Assembly (NCBI GenBank): GCA_011523265.1
Contig: WTHD01000502.1
Coordinates: 1-33,817 of the forward strand
Source: Candidatus Binatota bacterium
Lineage (GTDB): Bacteria > Desulfobacterota > Binatia > Bin18
Length of the DNA: 33,817 nucleotides
Direction of reading: 5' to 3'
Numbering within the stretch: the stretch's first letter is position 1; each line of letters opens with the position of its first letter. The position numbers were made by a program, and so were the translations under genes. The notes beneath the pieces were generated by a model, which saw only the letters and a program-made list of their open reading frames with translations, was not told the origin of the DNA and made no database searches. Shown here in pieces: positions 24,213-32,549 of this stretch.

Positions 24213-24704
24213 CTATTCCGTCTGCGTCGCCTGATCAGGAGGTACAGAAATGACGTCTTCGGATGGCTTATGAAAGGTTTCCGCCACGTCAAAAGAGCCG
24301 CGCAACGAATAGACGTCATCCTTAAACATGGGGAGGTGAGAATAGTAGGCACGGTGGTAATAGCAGCCCAGACCCTCACCCGGAGCAGCGGTCTCCTCCT
24401 CGATGCTAGCGTCGGGAACCGCAACGCTTCCACTCTCTGTCGAAGGAGGTGTCTCGACTGAAGCAATGTCGTGTTGCGTGGCCTGTTCAGCCTGACCTTT
24501 TTCAGTCAGCGTGCGAGCATCACTCTTCTGGGTTGGGGTCGACGGTTGGTGAGACGGGTTTTCAAATTTATCCAGCCAGCCGTAATACGCGGTGGCTTTG
24601 GGTGCAGTTGGCTGCGGCTCTCCTTCTGCCCGGAGGTCACCGGCGACACACAGAACGCCAAGGCTCACGACGATAGTCAGGATGCTTTTCATGCTGAAGC
24701 CCAT
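24213..24704 (-). CDS. small exported protein with a DUF1329-like motif
   Basis: 163 residues from the ATG at 24702-24704; ATG 24690-24692, four codons later, is equally possible. A signal peptide is visible (MKSILTIVVSLGVLCVAG, cleavage near LRAEGE). The middle (about 35-105) is low-complexity and rich in Gln, Glu, Thr, Ser and Pro, probably disordered. Near the C-terminus, residues 111-127 (GLGCYYHRAYYSHLPMF) match residues 216-232 of the adjacent DUF1329 protein (SLGTFYHKAYHSQMAMF) at 9 of 17 positions, with conservative changes elsewhere. I do not recognise a named family. It sits between the DUF1329 and TPR genes on the same strand and probably works with them. Confidence 0.75.
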   Translation of the reverse strand: MGFSMKSILTIVVSLGVLCVAGDLRAEGEPQPTAPKATAYYGWLDKFENPSHQPSTPTQKSDARTLTEKGQAEQATQHDIASVETPPSTESGSVAVPDASIEEETAAPGEGLGCYYHRAYYSHLPMFKDDVYSLRGSFDVAETFHKPSEDVISVPPDQATQTE

Positions 24705-24731
24705 GCTCTCACCGTTCGTAACCCGAAAGGA

Positions 24732-24761
24732 CAAGGGGGAGCAGATATCTGCTCCCCCTTG
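24732..24761. other. 30-bp perfect palindrome downstream of the DUF1329 gene
   Basis: Every base from C24732 to G24761 is matched by its complement around the central GATATC-containing axis; each arm carries a GGGGGAGC / GCTCCCCC block. It lies 20 nt past the DUF1329 stop and 27 nt before the next start. No T-run follows on either strand. Likely roles are an intercistronic mRNA-stabilising or attenuating hairpin, or a protein-binding site. Confidence 0.85.
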
Positions 24762-24781
24762 GAGATGTCTTCTGAGGCTGT

Positions 24782-26224
24782 TTAGCGGTGCAGCTCAGTC
24801 AGACGGTTAAGGTCGTACAGGCCATTAATGTAGTCCATCGAAAAGTCAGGCAGACCGCCGGCGTATTCGCGCCACAGATTGCCGCGACCGTTCTGGATGT
24901 CGACCGTGTCTACGTTCCGCCAGTGAATCGCGCCACGATTGGCGTTCATGTACGTGTACTTCTTGGAATCGTCAGACCACTGGTAGCCCCACTGCCACAA
25001 CTTCCACAGCTTCCCTTTACGGTCGAAAGCGATGTGGTTCCAGGTCTCCCAGGTTTGCGGGTCGATCGCCATGATCGCGCTCTTGTACGGATGGCGCGGG
25101 TCTTTCGGAATCCGCTCGACCACGAACAGCTCGCGGACCTGCCAGATGTCGTCGTTGAGCCAGCCGTCGGGCCCGCCGTAGCGCACGCCGTCGTCTTCCC
25201 ATTTGGTCAGGGCGTGCACGGTCAGGAACTTCTTGGGACCCCAGAACACCCAGTCCCACTCGAGCGGACGGCCTGAGAAGCCGTAGAAGTCTTCCAGGGT
25301 ATGCTCGGTGCCCATCAGCGAGTCAGACTTCACCTCGGCCGAAATACGCCGTACGCGCCGCAGGCTCGGAACGTAGGCCCAGCCGTCATCGGTCCGGCGC
25401 GGGTCAATATAGCGCTGGATGATGAACGCAGTACCCCGCACATCGTACGGCTCGAAGAAGCCGGTGAACTCCTTCCAGTGCACGGTCCCGGCGTCATCGT
25501 TTTCGGGCAGGTTGTAGTTGTTTTCCGGAAACATGGCCATCTGGGAGTGATAGGCCTTGTGATAGAAGGTTCCCAAGCTGCGCTCGTAGGTGCCGCCGCC
25601 GCCGTAGATCTTCTCGTAATCGTAGTCCCAGTCCGTGTCGATATCGATTTCACCACCAATCCAGGCATCGGGTGGTTTCGTCGGCTCTGGAGTCTCGTGC
25701 TCACCGCCGAACCTCAGCCACGTGCTCAGCGCGTTGGCGACGAAGTAGCCGCGCCAGTAAAAGCGCTTGTCGTAGTTCCAGGCCACCTTGAGGCCGGCGA
25801 CGCTCATGTCCGTCTCGGTCTTGATATCGTCGTTCGAAAACGGATAGCCGCAGATGTAGTTCTCGAGCGCGCCGTCCGCGGCCAGCGAGACCTGCTTCTG
25901 GAACTTCTCGTCGCAGTCCCGCACGACCTGGTGTACTGTCACGTTATAGGTTTCGGCTATCTCCATTTGCAGCGTACCGTCGTTCCACTTCTCGAACTGC
26001 TCGAAATAGCCGGGGAACATGAACGGTCTTACCTTAGGCAGGTCGGCGTGCGTCAGCACGTCGCCGGCCTTAAATTCCGGCTCGGCGTCTTTGGTCTCGT
26101 TGAACCATTGCTCGAATGTATCGCGCGTGTACGTGGTCGCGTCGCCGCCCTGCGCCAGTACGCTGGTCTGCGCCCACAACAGGCTGCAGGCCGCGAGAAA
26201 CGAAAACACTATAAGTCGTTTCAT
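24782..26224 (-). CDS. DUF1329 family protein (LolA-like, periplasmic)
   Basis: 480 residues. An N-terminal signal peptide (MKRLIVFSFLAACSLLWAQT, cleavage after SVLA) predicts export. A LAAC lipobox-like string occurs but lies too early in the hydrophobic core to be convincing. Family features: AGDVLTHADLPKVRPFMFPG near the N-terminus, GWAYVPSLRRVRRIS, DFYGFSGRPLEWDWVFWGPK, YKSAIMAIDPQTWETWNHIA and KLWKLWQWGYQW. DUF1329 proteins have a LolA/LppX-like fold and co-occur with DUF1302, an MMPL/RND transporter and a YCF48 protein, as here. Their substrate is unsettled; lipid or hydrophobic-compound carriage is the favoured guess. GAGGAGG lies 5 nt before the ATG, and a candidate promoter is at 26257-26285. 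Confidence 0.94.
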   Translation of the reverse strand: MKRLIVFSFLAACSLLWAQTSVLAQGGDATTYTRDTFEQWFNETKDAEPEFKAGDVLTHADLPKVRPFMFPGYFEQFEKWNDGTLQMEIAETYNVTVHQVVRDCDEKFQKQVSLAADGALENYICGYPFSNDDIKTETDMSVAGLKVAWNYDKRFYWRGYFVANALSTWLRFGGEHETPEPTKPPDAWIGGEIDIDTDWDYDYEKIYGGGGTYERSLGTFYHKAYHSQMAMFPENNYNLPENDDAGTVHWKEFTGFFEPYDVRGTAFIIQRYIDPRRTDDGWAYVPSLRRVRRISAEVKSDSLMGTEHTLEDFYGFSGRPLEWDWVFWGPKKFLTVHALTKWEDDGVRYGGPDGWLNDDIWQVRELFVVERIPKDPRHPYKSAIMAIDPQTWETWNHIAFDRKGKLWKLWQWGYQWSDDSKKYTYMNANRGAIHWRNVDTVDIQNGRGNLWREYAGGLPDFSMDYINGLYDLNRLTELHR

Positions 26225-26256
26225 AAATCCTCCTCATTAAGAAAATTTACCGCTTT

Positions 26257-26285
26257 ATTTTTAGTTGACTTTTTTAGGAAGTCAA
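26257..26285 (-). promoter_or_regulatory. candidate promoter/operator of the DUF1329 gene
   Basis: On the minus strand TTGACT (26285-26280) is followed by a 16-17-bp spacer and TAAAAA/AAAAAT (about 26263-26257). The -35 box is one arm of the inverted repeat TTGACTT / AAGTCAA (26265-26271 and 26279-26285, 7-nt loop), so a regulator could overlap it. This would give DUF1329 expression separate from DUF1302. Confidence 0.45.
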
Positions 26286-26356
26286 TAATTCTTCAGCAGG
26301 TATTTTTATACTGTTGGCATCAATGGGGGCGATGCGTACACCACCCCCTACACACC

Positions 26357-28549
26357 CTAGAACCGATAGCGCAGGCGACCCCAGAACTCGTTCATCTGGT
26401 TCCGCTCCGAGCCACCGGCCTGCATGTGGAACAGGCCGAAGCCAGCTTCCGAATATGGTCCCTGACAAGAGCCTGGACCACTAAGGCCACCGTAGCACGT
26501 GCCATCGTTGAACACCGCGAACGAGCCAAGGTCGTGACGATGCCGTGCGCCTAGGAATGCGGTGAAACCGAGCGTCACCGACCAGTTGTTGGTGATCAGA
26601 TACTCGATATTCCCGCCGGTCGTGCCGTCCTGGGCTGCGGTGCCGAACGCACCAAAGACCAGGTAGACCAACTGGTCGCGCATAAAGTGGTTCTGCGCGA
26701 ACACGGTGAAGATGAAGTTATTGTTCTCACTCACGATACCACGGCGGCCAGCCCGCGAGCCGGGATAGTGGGTGCCGTACGCCTGGGCGCTCAGGAAGAA
26801 GCTCCGTGTTGGATTGAGCCAGCGGATTAAGGTCGGTCGGTCGATCCCCAGGACCCACTTGAATGCGTTACCGTCCCCGACCAGATCAATCTTGGCGGTG
26901 TCGTTCAGCATCACGTTGGTGCTCCAGGACGATTCCCAGCGGACCACAAAGCCGGTGTATGGCTCGAACCAGTCGAGCGACAGGCCCAGCGTGTTCGTCT
27001 TGCGATATCTGGCAGACAGCGAGCCACCGAGGCCGCACAGGTTCGCATATTTGGCATGGCGGTTTTTCGCCTTGGTGCCGTATCCCGCCTGACCTTCTTT
27101 GAAGACGCCTGCTTCGCGTATCTGAATCTGCTTCGGCTTGACGCCGGTTACTACTGGACCAAAGGCTGAATTAACAAGCGTGCCACCGTCCTTGTGAAAT
27201 GACTTGGGGTCTGCGCCGGCCAATTGTTCCGCCGTGATCGGCGCGTCATTCCGGTCAGCAGGCAGAATACTGTTCCCATTTCCGTCCGTCGTACAGCCCG
27301 GAGTGTTAAGGATGTTAAGGCGGTCCCATCCGGTCACCGGCAAGTCGGGAAAGGCGAAATAGTCGGTGACCTGGATACGCAGGTTGCCGACAGTGGCTTC
27401 CCAGCGCATGCCGACACCACCGTTCTTCAGGTTCCAGTGCGGGGCGCGGTTCTTGTACAGCGCCATGTTCTTGAACGGCACATACGGCCGGTCCGCGGTT
27501 GCCCCGGAGTAGTGGTCGGCCATATTCGGGAAAACAACCGACGAAAACAGGTCGTTCCCGAACACGAACCCGTCGATCGTTCGGCCGAAGCCCGTGGCCC
27601 ACGGCTGGGCCGGGTGGCCGAGACCGGTCGGCGTGTGGCGGTCGAAAACGTAGACCACACTACCGGCCACGTCGCGCAGAAAGCCGATGTTGCCGAAGCG
27701 ATGCTCAAACAGAGCCGACCACAGCGGCACGCGCGTATCGTCGAACAGGTCAATGAAGAAGTGGTCGCCGAAGTTGACCGGATTGACGATGTCTTGCAGG
27801 CGGAAGAAGTCGGCCTTCCCCCACACATGCTGCTGCTTTCCGATACGCAGCCAGTTGCGACCGCCTAATCCCCTCCAGAAGAGGTCCAAATACGCCTCGC
27901 GGACGGGATAGTACAGGTCCATATTGGTCTCGCGCAGCATCCCGAAGCGCAGGTCATTCTGGCTGGCGTCCAAGCCGTAATACCCTCGGCTCCGCGAATC
28001 CACATCGCGACCGGGCACGCCGTACGTCGAGCCGGGTGTCAAGGTGTGCAAGAACTCAATATTTCCACCGCCGGTCGCGTTCGGTTCCTTCGGCCAGAAC
28101 CCACCATAGTTGCGGGGGGCGAGTCCGTGGCCTTCAAGAAGAGCCACATTGTTCGGACTGGGCTTACCAGAGCGCCCGGAGGGCTTACCATTTCGACCGT
28201 TTCCGAACCTGTGACTTATGTCGTAGATCGACTCGTACTCGGGCCGCAACTCGATGAAATACTCGAAGCGCTGGAAGTAGTCCTGCATGACGTACAGGGG
28301 GCCGGCCAACTGCACGCTGGCCCGGTAGCGGGACGACGCGACATGATAGTCGTCTTTAAAGTTATCGCTCCGTAGAATGGAGAAATTATCCACATAACCG
28401 TGGATCGCCATTCTCTCGAAACTATCCATAAATCCTCTATCTTTGCGCCCAGCCGCATCCGCCGATGGAATGGCGAGCGCCATACTCAGGCCAATGGCTG
28501 TTATACCCAGCCAGAGACCGGTCAGCTTCCCTCTCCCTGCTCGTTTCAT
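26357..28549 (-). CDS. DUF1302 family outer-membrane beta-barrel protein
   Basis: 730 residues from the ATG at 28547-28549, with GGAGG 7 nt upstream. A signal peptide is visible (MKRAGRGKLTGLWLGITAIG, cleavage near SADAAG). The family block LRIGKQQHVWGKADFFRLQD, followed by IVNPVNFGDHFF, matches the DUF1302 pattern Q-x-V-x-WG...D-x-x-NP. The sequence is rich in alternating polar/aromatic strands and ends FWGRLRYRF, with a C-terminal Phe like the BAM recognition signal. A porin-like barrel in the outer membrane is therefore likely. It is the third gene after the YCF48 and RND genes and precedes DUF1329, the conserved cassette order. Substrate unknown; a hydrophobic ligand is inferred from the RND partner. 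Confidence 0.92.
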   Translation of the reverse strand: MKRAGRGKLTGLWLGITAIGLSMALAIPSADAAGRKDRGFMDSFERMAIHGYVDNFSILRSDNFKDDYHVASSRYRASVQLAGPLYVMQDYFQRFEYFIELRPEYESIYDISHRFGNGRNGKPSGRSGKPSPNNVALLEGHGLAPRNYGGFWPKEPNATGGGNIEFLHTLTPGSTYGVPGRDVDSRSRGYYGLDASQNDLRFGMLRETNMDLYYPVREAYLDLFWRGLGGRNWLRIGKQQHVWGKADFFRLQDIVNPVNFGDHFFIDLFDDTRVPLWSALFEHRFGNIGFLRDVAGSVVYVFDRHTPTGLGHPAQPWATGFGRTIDGFVFGNDLFSSVVFPNMADHYSGATADRPYVPFKNMALYKNRAPHWNLKNGGVGMRWEATVGNLRIQVTDYFAFPDLPVTGWDRLNILNTPGCTTDGNGNSILPADRNDAPITAEQLAGADPKSFHKDGGTLVNSAFGPVVTGVKPKQIQIREAGVFKEGQAGYGTKAKNRHAKYANLCGLGGSLSARYRKTNTLGLSLDWFEPYTGFVVRWESSWSTNVMLNDTAKIDLVGDGNAFKWVLGIDRPTLIRWLNPTRSFFLSAQAYGTHYPGSRAGRRGIVSENNNFIFTVFAQNHFMRDQLVYLVFGAFGTAAQDGTTGGNIEYLITNNWSVTLGFTAFLGARHRHDLGSFAVFNDGTCYGGLSGPGSCQGPYSEAGFGLFHMQAGGSERNQMNEFWGRLRYRF

Positions 28550-28568
28550 AACGAGGCCTCCTTCCTTG

Positions 28569-28588
28569 CCCTTCGCCCTCACGAAGGG
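28569..28588 (-). other. intercistronic hairpin upstream of the DUF1302 SD
   Basis: CCCTTCG (28569-28575), 6-nt loop, CGAAGGG (28582-28588): a perfect 7-bp stem in the 98-bp spacer between the RND and DUF1302 genes. It ends about 8 nt before the SD of DUF1302 on the minus strand and lacks a T-run. It may stabilise or tune translation of the downstream cistron. Confidence 0.45.
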
Positions 28589-28647
28589 AAAATCTTTGAC
28601 TACCCCCCCAGGCGGGGCATTCGTTACAACAATCCCCCAAATTTTTA

Positions 28648-31071
28648 TCAGCTCGATGGTTGCGGACTCGGCTCCGCCATCATCGGCTGCTCTTCCTCAA
28701 CCTGCACCGGCTCCCCAACCACAAACCTTGGCTTCACAATCGCAATCATGGCCGGGATCATGGTCAGCGCCGACAACCAGTGTGTCACCAGCAGAATGGC
28801 CAAGAGTAAGGCCATCTCCGCGGAGAAACGCAAACTCGACATAAAATACCACGGAATCACACCGGCAATCATCGTCGTGGCGGTAAAGGTCACCGCCATA
28901 CCCGTTGTTGACACCGTTTTTTTGATTCCGGCAACCAAATCGCCTCCTGCCCGCGGGACTTCGAGTCGAATCCGGTCAACGACGTATAAGATGTAGTCCA
29001 CCCCAATGCCCATCCCCACCGCGGTCACTGGCAGCGAGTTGATATTAATCCCGATGCCCATAAAGGAGACGTACATATAGCTGGCCACCCCCGCGGCAAC
29101 CAGCGCGAGCATCACCAGGGTCGCCGCAATGATGGAACCGTAACTCAAAAGGACCAGGGTGTAAACCGTCGCAATGACGAGCATGGCGGCCTGCTTCTCG
29201 GAGCGATCAATCTCCTCATTCAGGGCCGCCGTCGTTCCGATAAATCCGCCGGCCAAGCGCAGACTCACCGCCTCAATCGGATGCTCAGCCATGAATTTCT
29301 TCGCCCGGGCGATCGCCTCACGGACGGTGTCGCCTTTCACATCCTTGTAAAACACGACAAACTGGCCGTTCTGGTAGACCATATCGGTGTACTCGAGAAT
29401 AACCCCCGATATGGGAGCCGAGGCTTCATACACAAAAATCAAATTCCCAGTGATGGATCTATCAGGCGGAATGACCTGCCAGCGTGGATCGCCATAATGA
29501 TAGCGGCGGTTCAAATTACGCGCCAAAGTGTACAGCTCGCGCGTGTCCCCTGCCTCAACCTGCTCCAACAAATAGCGGCGCATCTCCTCAAGCGTATCGA
29601 GCACGTGCGGCTCCTTGAGGATGTGCTCACGCTCGCCTTCCAGGTAGATCACCAGTTGGTTGGCCCCGGCGAATCGCTCGTTAATCGTCCGGGCGGACAC
29701 ATTATAGTGGGCATCCTGCCACAGCAGCGGAGAGCCGGCTTCCTGCTCGCCAATCGGTACGGTGATCGCGGTCCGCACGCCAAAGAAGATGGTTATCGCG
29801 GCGGCGACCATAATCACCCAGCGGCTGGTCCGCCCGGTGGCGATATTGCCGACTGTAATCAACGTGACCTCCATCCAACGCGGAATAAAATGTTCCGTTT
29901 GCTTTGGCCTCGGGAAATATGACAGCAGGATGGGCATGGTATGCGTAATGCAGAAGATATTGGCAAAGGCCCAGAAACTCCCGTAGTAGGCAAGCTTCTC
30001 GATCAGCGGGATGGTGGCCACGGACAGGACGAGAATCCCACCGGAATCGCTGATGACACCCGTCACGCCCGGCAGGAATAAATCGCTCAAGCAAGTAAAG
30101 GCCGCTTTCTCCTGGTCTTGCGAGACCTCGAGTTCTTCGAAATAGCGCTCAATCATCTGCACTGCGTGGCTGACCGAGCGCGCCGTGATCAGCAGCGGAA
30201 TCACCAGGATGAGCGGATCAAGGTTAAAACCCCACCAGCCGACCCAGCCCAGGCCCCATACGGTCTGGATCGCTGCGCCAATCAACGGGACGAGCACCCC
30301 GTAGGCTCGCCGAAAATAGATAATCAGCGCAAGAAAGACCATTATTCCGGTGAAGGTGAAGATCAAGAACAGCTCGCCGGTGAAAAACCAGACCCAGCCT
30401 TTGAGCGCCGGCTCGCCAGCGACGTACACTTTTGTGTTGTCGTCTTCTATTTCACTCCGGATGCGCGTGATCTCGCGTTGAATCTCCCGGTAATCCAGCC
30501 GGTCTTCGTTAAATCCGGCAAGAACGAGCGCGGCTTTACCATCCTCCGAGACGTATTTGTTCATAACGATATCGTTATTGAACATCTCGAATTTCAGCGC
30601 GCTGAGCTCATTGGGATCATCCGGTACATCAACGGGAAGCACCGGGTACGAACGCACCATACCGCCCGGCAAGGTCTTGATATTGCGGATTTTGACGTGG
30701 GAGAGCGAAGCCACCTGGTTATGGTCCACACCGGTAATCTGGTCGAGTTGGTCCGTGAGGTAACGAACCTTTTCCAGACTTTCTTTGGTGAAAATATCCC
30801 CTTCCTCTACCTGGAGGACCGCCGTCACAATATTGGCCCCACCAAAGGTCGTCCGATGCTGGTTATAGGCTTGGATGTAGTCGTGGCCTTGGGGCAGGAG
30901 GTCGGCGAACTGGCTGTACATTTCGACCTTACGGGCTTGATAGCCCCAGAGGACCGTCGCGATCGCCAAAGCGACCATATACGCAAGACGGTGGCGCCAG
31001 AGAACTGCCAGATAGGCTTCAATGATACGGTCGGCGGTGCCTTTTTTGTGACCTGGGGGGGTATGGGCCAT
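28648..31071 (-). CDS. MMPL/RND family transporter (HAE3-like)
   Basis: 807 residues, the size of HAE3/MMPL exporters, with the duplicated one-plus-five membrane-helix layout. TM1 is LAYMVALAIATVLWGYQA near residue 31, and a periplasmic domain follows (about 50-210). A helix bundle then starts at LFLIFTFTGIMVFLALIIYF, a second periplasmic domain follows (about 430-610), and a second bundle includes MLVIATVYTLVLLSYGSI and GMGIGVDYILYVVDRI. The Asp in GVDY is the usual proton-relay position. RSVSHAVQMIERYFEE is a typical HAE3 loop. Relatives export hopanoids (HpnN) or mycobacterial lipids (MmpL). AAGGAGG lies directly before the ATG. It is the energised inner-membrane part of the cassette. Confidence 0.95.
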   Translation of the reverse strand: MAHTPPGHKKGTADRIIEAYLAVLWRHRLAYMVALAIATVLWGYQARKVEMYSQFADLLPQGHDYIQAYNQHRTTFGGANIVTAVLQVEEGDIFTKESLEKVRYLTDQLDQITGVDHNQVASLSHVKIRNIKTLPGGMVRSYPVLPVDVPDDPNELSALKFEMFNNDIVMNKYVSEDGKAALVLAGFNEDRLDYREIQREITRIRSEIEDDNTKVYVAGEPALKGWVWFFTGELFLIFTFTGIMVFLALIIYFRRAYGVLVPLIGAAIQTVWGLGWVGWWGFNLDPLILVIPLLITARSVSHAVQMIERYFEELEVSQDQEKAAFTCLSDLFLPGVTGVISDSGGILVLSVATIPLIEKLAYYGSFWAFANIFCITHTMPILLSYFPRPKQTEHFIPRWMEVTLITVGNIATGRTSRWVIMVAAAITIFFGVRTAITVPIGEQEAGSPLLWQDAHYNVSARTINERFAGANQLVIYLEGEREHILKEPHVLDTLEEMRRYLLEQVEAGDTRELYTLARNLNRRYHYGDPRWQVIPPDRSITGNLIFVYEASAPISGVILEYTDMVYQNGQFVVFYKDVKGDTVREAIARAKKFMAEHPIEAVSLRLAGGFIGTTAALNEEIDRSEKQAAMLVIATVYTLVLLSYGSIIAATLVMLALVAAGVASYMYVSFMGIGININSLPVTAVGMGIGVDYILYVVDRIRLEVPRAGGDLVAGIKKTVSTTGMAVTFTATTMIAGVIPWYFMSSLRFSAEMALLLAILLVTHWLSALTMIPAMIAIVKPRFVVGEPVQVEEEQPMMAEPSPQPSS

Positions 31072-31135
31072 CTTATTCCTCCTTACGCGAGCAGGAGCGT
31101 AGTAGTGTGTGAGTAATATGTTCTGTTTAGAGATA

Positions 31136-31149
31136 TGTCAGTCATGACA
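31136..31149. promoter_or_regulatory. small palindromic site upstream of the RND gene
   Basis: TGTCA (31136-31140), GTCA, TGACA (31145-31149) form a short inverted repeat in the 97-bp spacer between the YCF48 and RND genes. Its TGTC/GACA half-sites resemble those in the operator-like repeat at 32488-32499. Possible binding site of the same regulator; weak evidence. Confidence 0.25.
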
Positions 31150-31168
31150 GCGCCGTTGAGCGAATGCG

Positions 31169-32404
31169 TTAGAGAGACGGGTTCGCGGCATACAGCTTTG
31201 CCTTGTCCGCGGTAGTCCAGCTCTTGCCACTATCGGTAGTGACCAGGACCGTGCCCTTCCCTCCGCACGCAACGCCAAACTGCCCATCAGGAGCAAAAGA
31301 CGCCGTGCGGATCCACGTCAGCACATCCTGGCGGATATTCTCGTCAAGTTGCCATGCGTCACCTGTGGCTGAAGCAAGCGTGCCGAGCACACCTGTGGCA
31401 AAGTCACTACGGTTGTTATCCGGAGCGGCGGTGACGGACAAGAGCGTATTAAAGCTCCCACTGGGAATGTTTGTCCACGTTTCCCCCGCATCTGTCGTTT
31501 GTAACAACGTGCCACTCTCCCCGGTGACATACCCCTCCTGGGCACTACGAAAATCCACATCAATCAGGAAAAGGTCTTCAATATAGAGAGGGGGAATACG
31601 CTGTCGGATCGCTTCCTCTTCAGGGAGTTCCGGGCGAGTATATTTCGGCAGGTTGTGCACATCGCGTTGCCGCTGCCAGGTGACGCCACCATCCTGGGTG
31701 CGCAAGATAATCCCAAATTCGCCCGCGACCCACCCGTCCGTATTCGTGGGGAAGGACACCCCGTTCAGCGTCACATCGCACGGATTCAGCCGCAGGGTTG
31801 ACTCAGGATCATCCGCGGGGTCCGACGTTGCAAAATTATCGAAGCTCATATCGCACCACAGCGAGAGATTCTCCCAAGTCTCTCCACCGTCTTGTGAACG
31901 GATAATGGCGCCCACCGGACCGACGGCCCATATATGTTGGGCGTCCGCACCACGGCTGACCGCAAAATAGTGGGGCTGGGCTACCTGCCAGTCCAGCAGC
32001 GGTAATTCGATAGGAATGCGAGTCCAGGTCTGTCCGCCGTCGCCGGTCTTGAGGACTATGCCATCCTGCCCAACGGCCACCCCGTCCTCGGCGGTCGCAA
32101 AATCAACCTCATAGATTGCCTTTTGGACCCCGGTCTCCAGCATGGCAAAATCCTGCCCGTTATTGGTCACGTGCAGGATAAGCCCCCGTCCGCCAGAGAC
32201 CCATGCATTGTTCGCGTCAAGAACAAAGGCATCATAGTAGTCTTCACGGTCGGGAAACACATTCCCCCTGGACGCTCCCATTTCGTTGAGTTCGCGCAGT
32301 ACCTCTTCGTCGGCTGCTTCAATACAAGCTGACAGCGTAAAGAGGGCGGCGACCAGAACGCTCCAAGCCGTGTGACGCCCCACCAAACGTATTTGTCTTT
32401 TCAA
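31169..32404 (-). CDS. YCF48-type beta-propeller lipoprotein (BNR/Asp-box repeats)
   Basis: 411 residues. The start is TTG at 32402-32404 (SD AAGGAG 8 nt upstream). The signal sequence that follows ends in a lipobox, LSAC, with Cys27, so the protein is probably a lipoprotein. At least five Asp-box repeats are seen: VLKTGDGGQTWTRI, IIRSQDGGETWENL, ILRTQDGGVTWQRQ, LLQTTDAGETWTNI and VLVTTDSGKSWTTA, each preceded by a G-x-x-G hairpin. This is the YCF48 / photosystem II assembly factor (HCF136) fold, a seven-bladed propeller. In non-photosynthetic bacteria it recurs with DUF1329, DUF1302 and MMPL genes. It heads the cassette behind a promoter with a perfect -35 box (32473-32501). Its role is probably binding or assembly. 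Confidence 0.93.
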   Translation of the reverse strand: MKRQIRLVGRHTAWSVLVAALFTLSACIEAADEEVLRELNEMGASRGNVFPDREDYYDAFVLDANNAWVSGGRGLILHVTNNGQDFAMLETGVQKAIYEVDFATAEDGVAVGQDGIVLKTGDGGQTWTRIPIELPLLDWQVAQPHYFAVSRGADAQHIWAVGPVGAIIRSQDGGETWENLSLWCDMSFDNFATSDPADDPESTLRLNPCDVTLNGVSFPTNTDGWVAGEFGIILRTQDGGVTWQRQRDVHNLPKYTRPELPEEEAIRQRIPPLYIEDLFLIDVDFRSAQEGYVTGESGTLLQTTDAGETWTNIPSGSFNTLLSVTAAPDNNRSDFATGVLGTLASATGDAWQLDENIRQDVLTWIRTASFAPDGQFGVACGGKGTVLVTTDSGKSWTTADKAKLYAANPSL

Positions 32405-32472
32405 GATACTCTCTCCTTAACTGATGCGGGGAACAGTGTTGTCGCTTGTAAGATTCCGAGGTTAGGTTCCCT

Positions 32473-32501
32473 TATCTATGAAGTACGGACAGAACTGTCA
32501 A
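32473..32501 (-). promoter_or_regulatory. candidate promoter with operator for the envelope cluster
   Basis: On the minus strand TTGACA (32501-32496) is a perfect -35 box, with a 17-bp spacer and TAGATA (32478-32473). It lies about 70 nt upstream of the YCF48 start. GACAG-AA-CTGTC (32488-32499) is an inverted repeat overlapping the -35 box, well placed for a repressor. Confidence 0.55.
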
Positions 32502-32549
32502 GTGACCCCCAAGAGCTACTTCACCAGCATAATTGAAGGCATTTCCGGT

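Noticed and set aside
24782-26224. DUF1329 protein as a lipoprotein because of LAAC at residues 10-13
   Set aside because: The hydrophobic core continues well past this Cys and a good signal-peptidase I site follows near residue 24.
26320-26350. G-run/C-run pairing just after the DUF1302 stop as a terminator
   Set aside because: The GGGGG/CCCCC arms are separated by a poorly paired interior and no T-run follows, so the support is too weak.
25301-26554. Long plus-strand open frame (about 417 codons) opposite DUF1329
   Set aside because: It is antisense to a gene with clear family motifs, signal peptide and SD. The frame is open because of the GC-rich codon bias of the real gene, and its translation matches no family I know.
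30118-31116. Plus-strand open frame of about 330 codons opposite the RND transporter
   Set aside because: Antisense shadow; the minus-strand protein has convincing membrane helices and HAE3 motifs.
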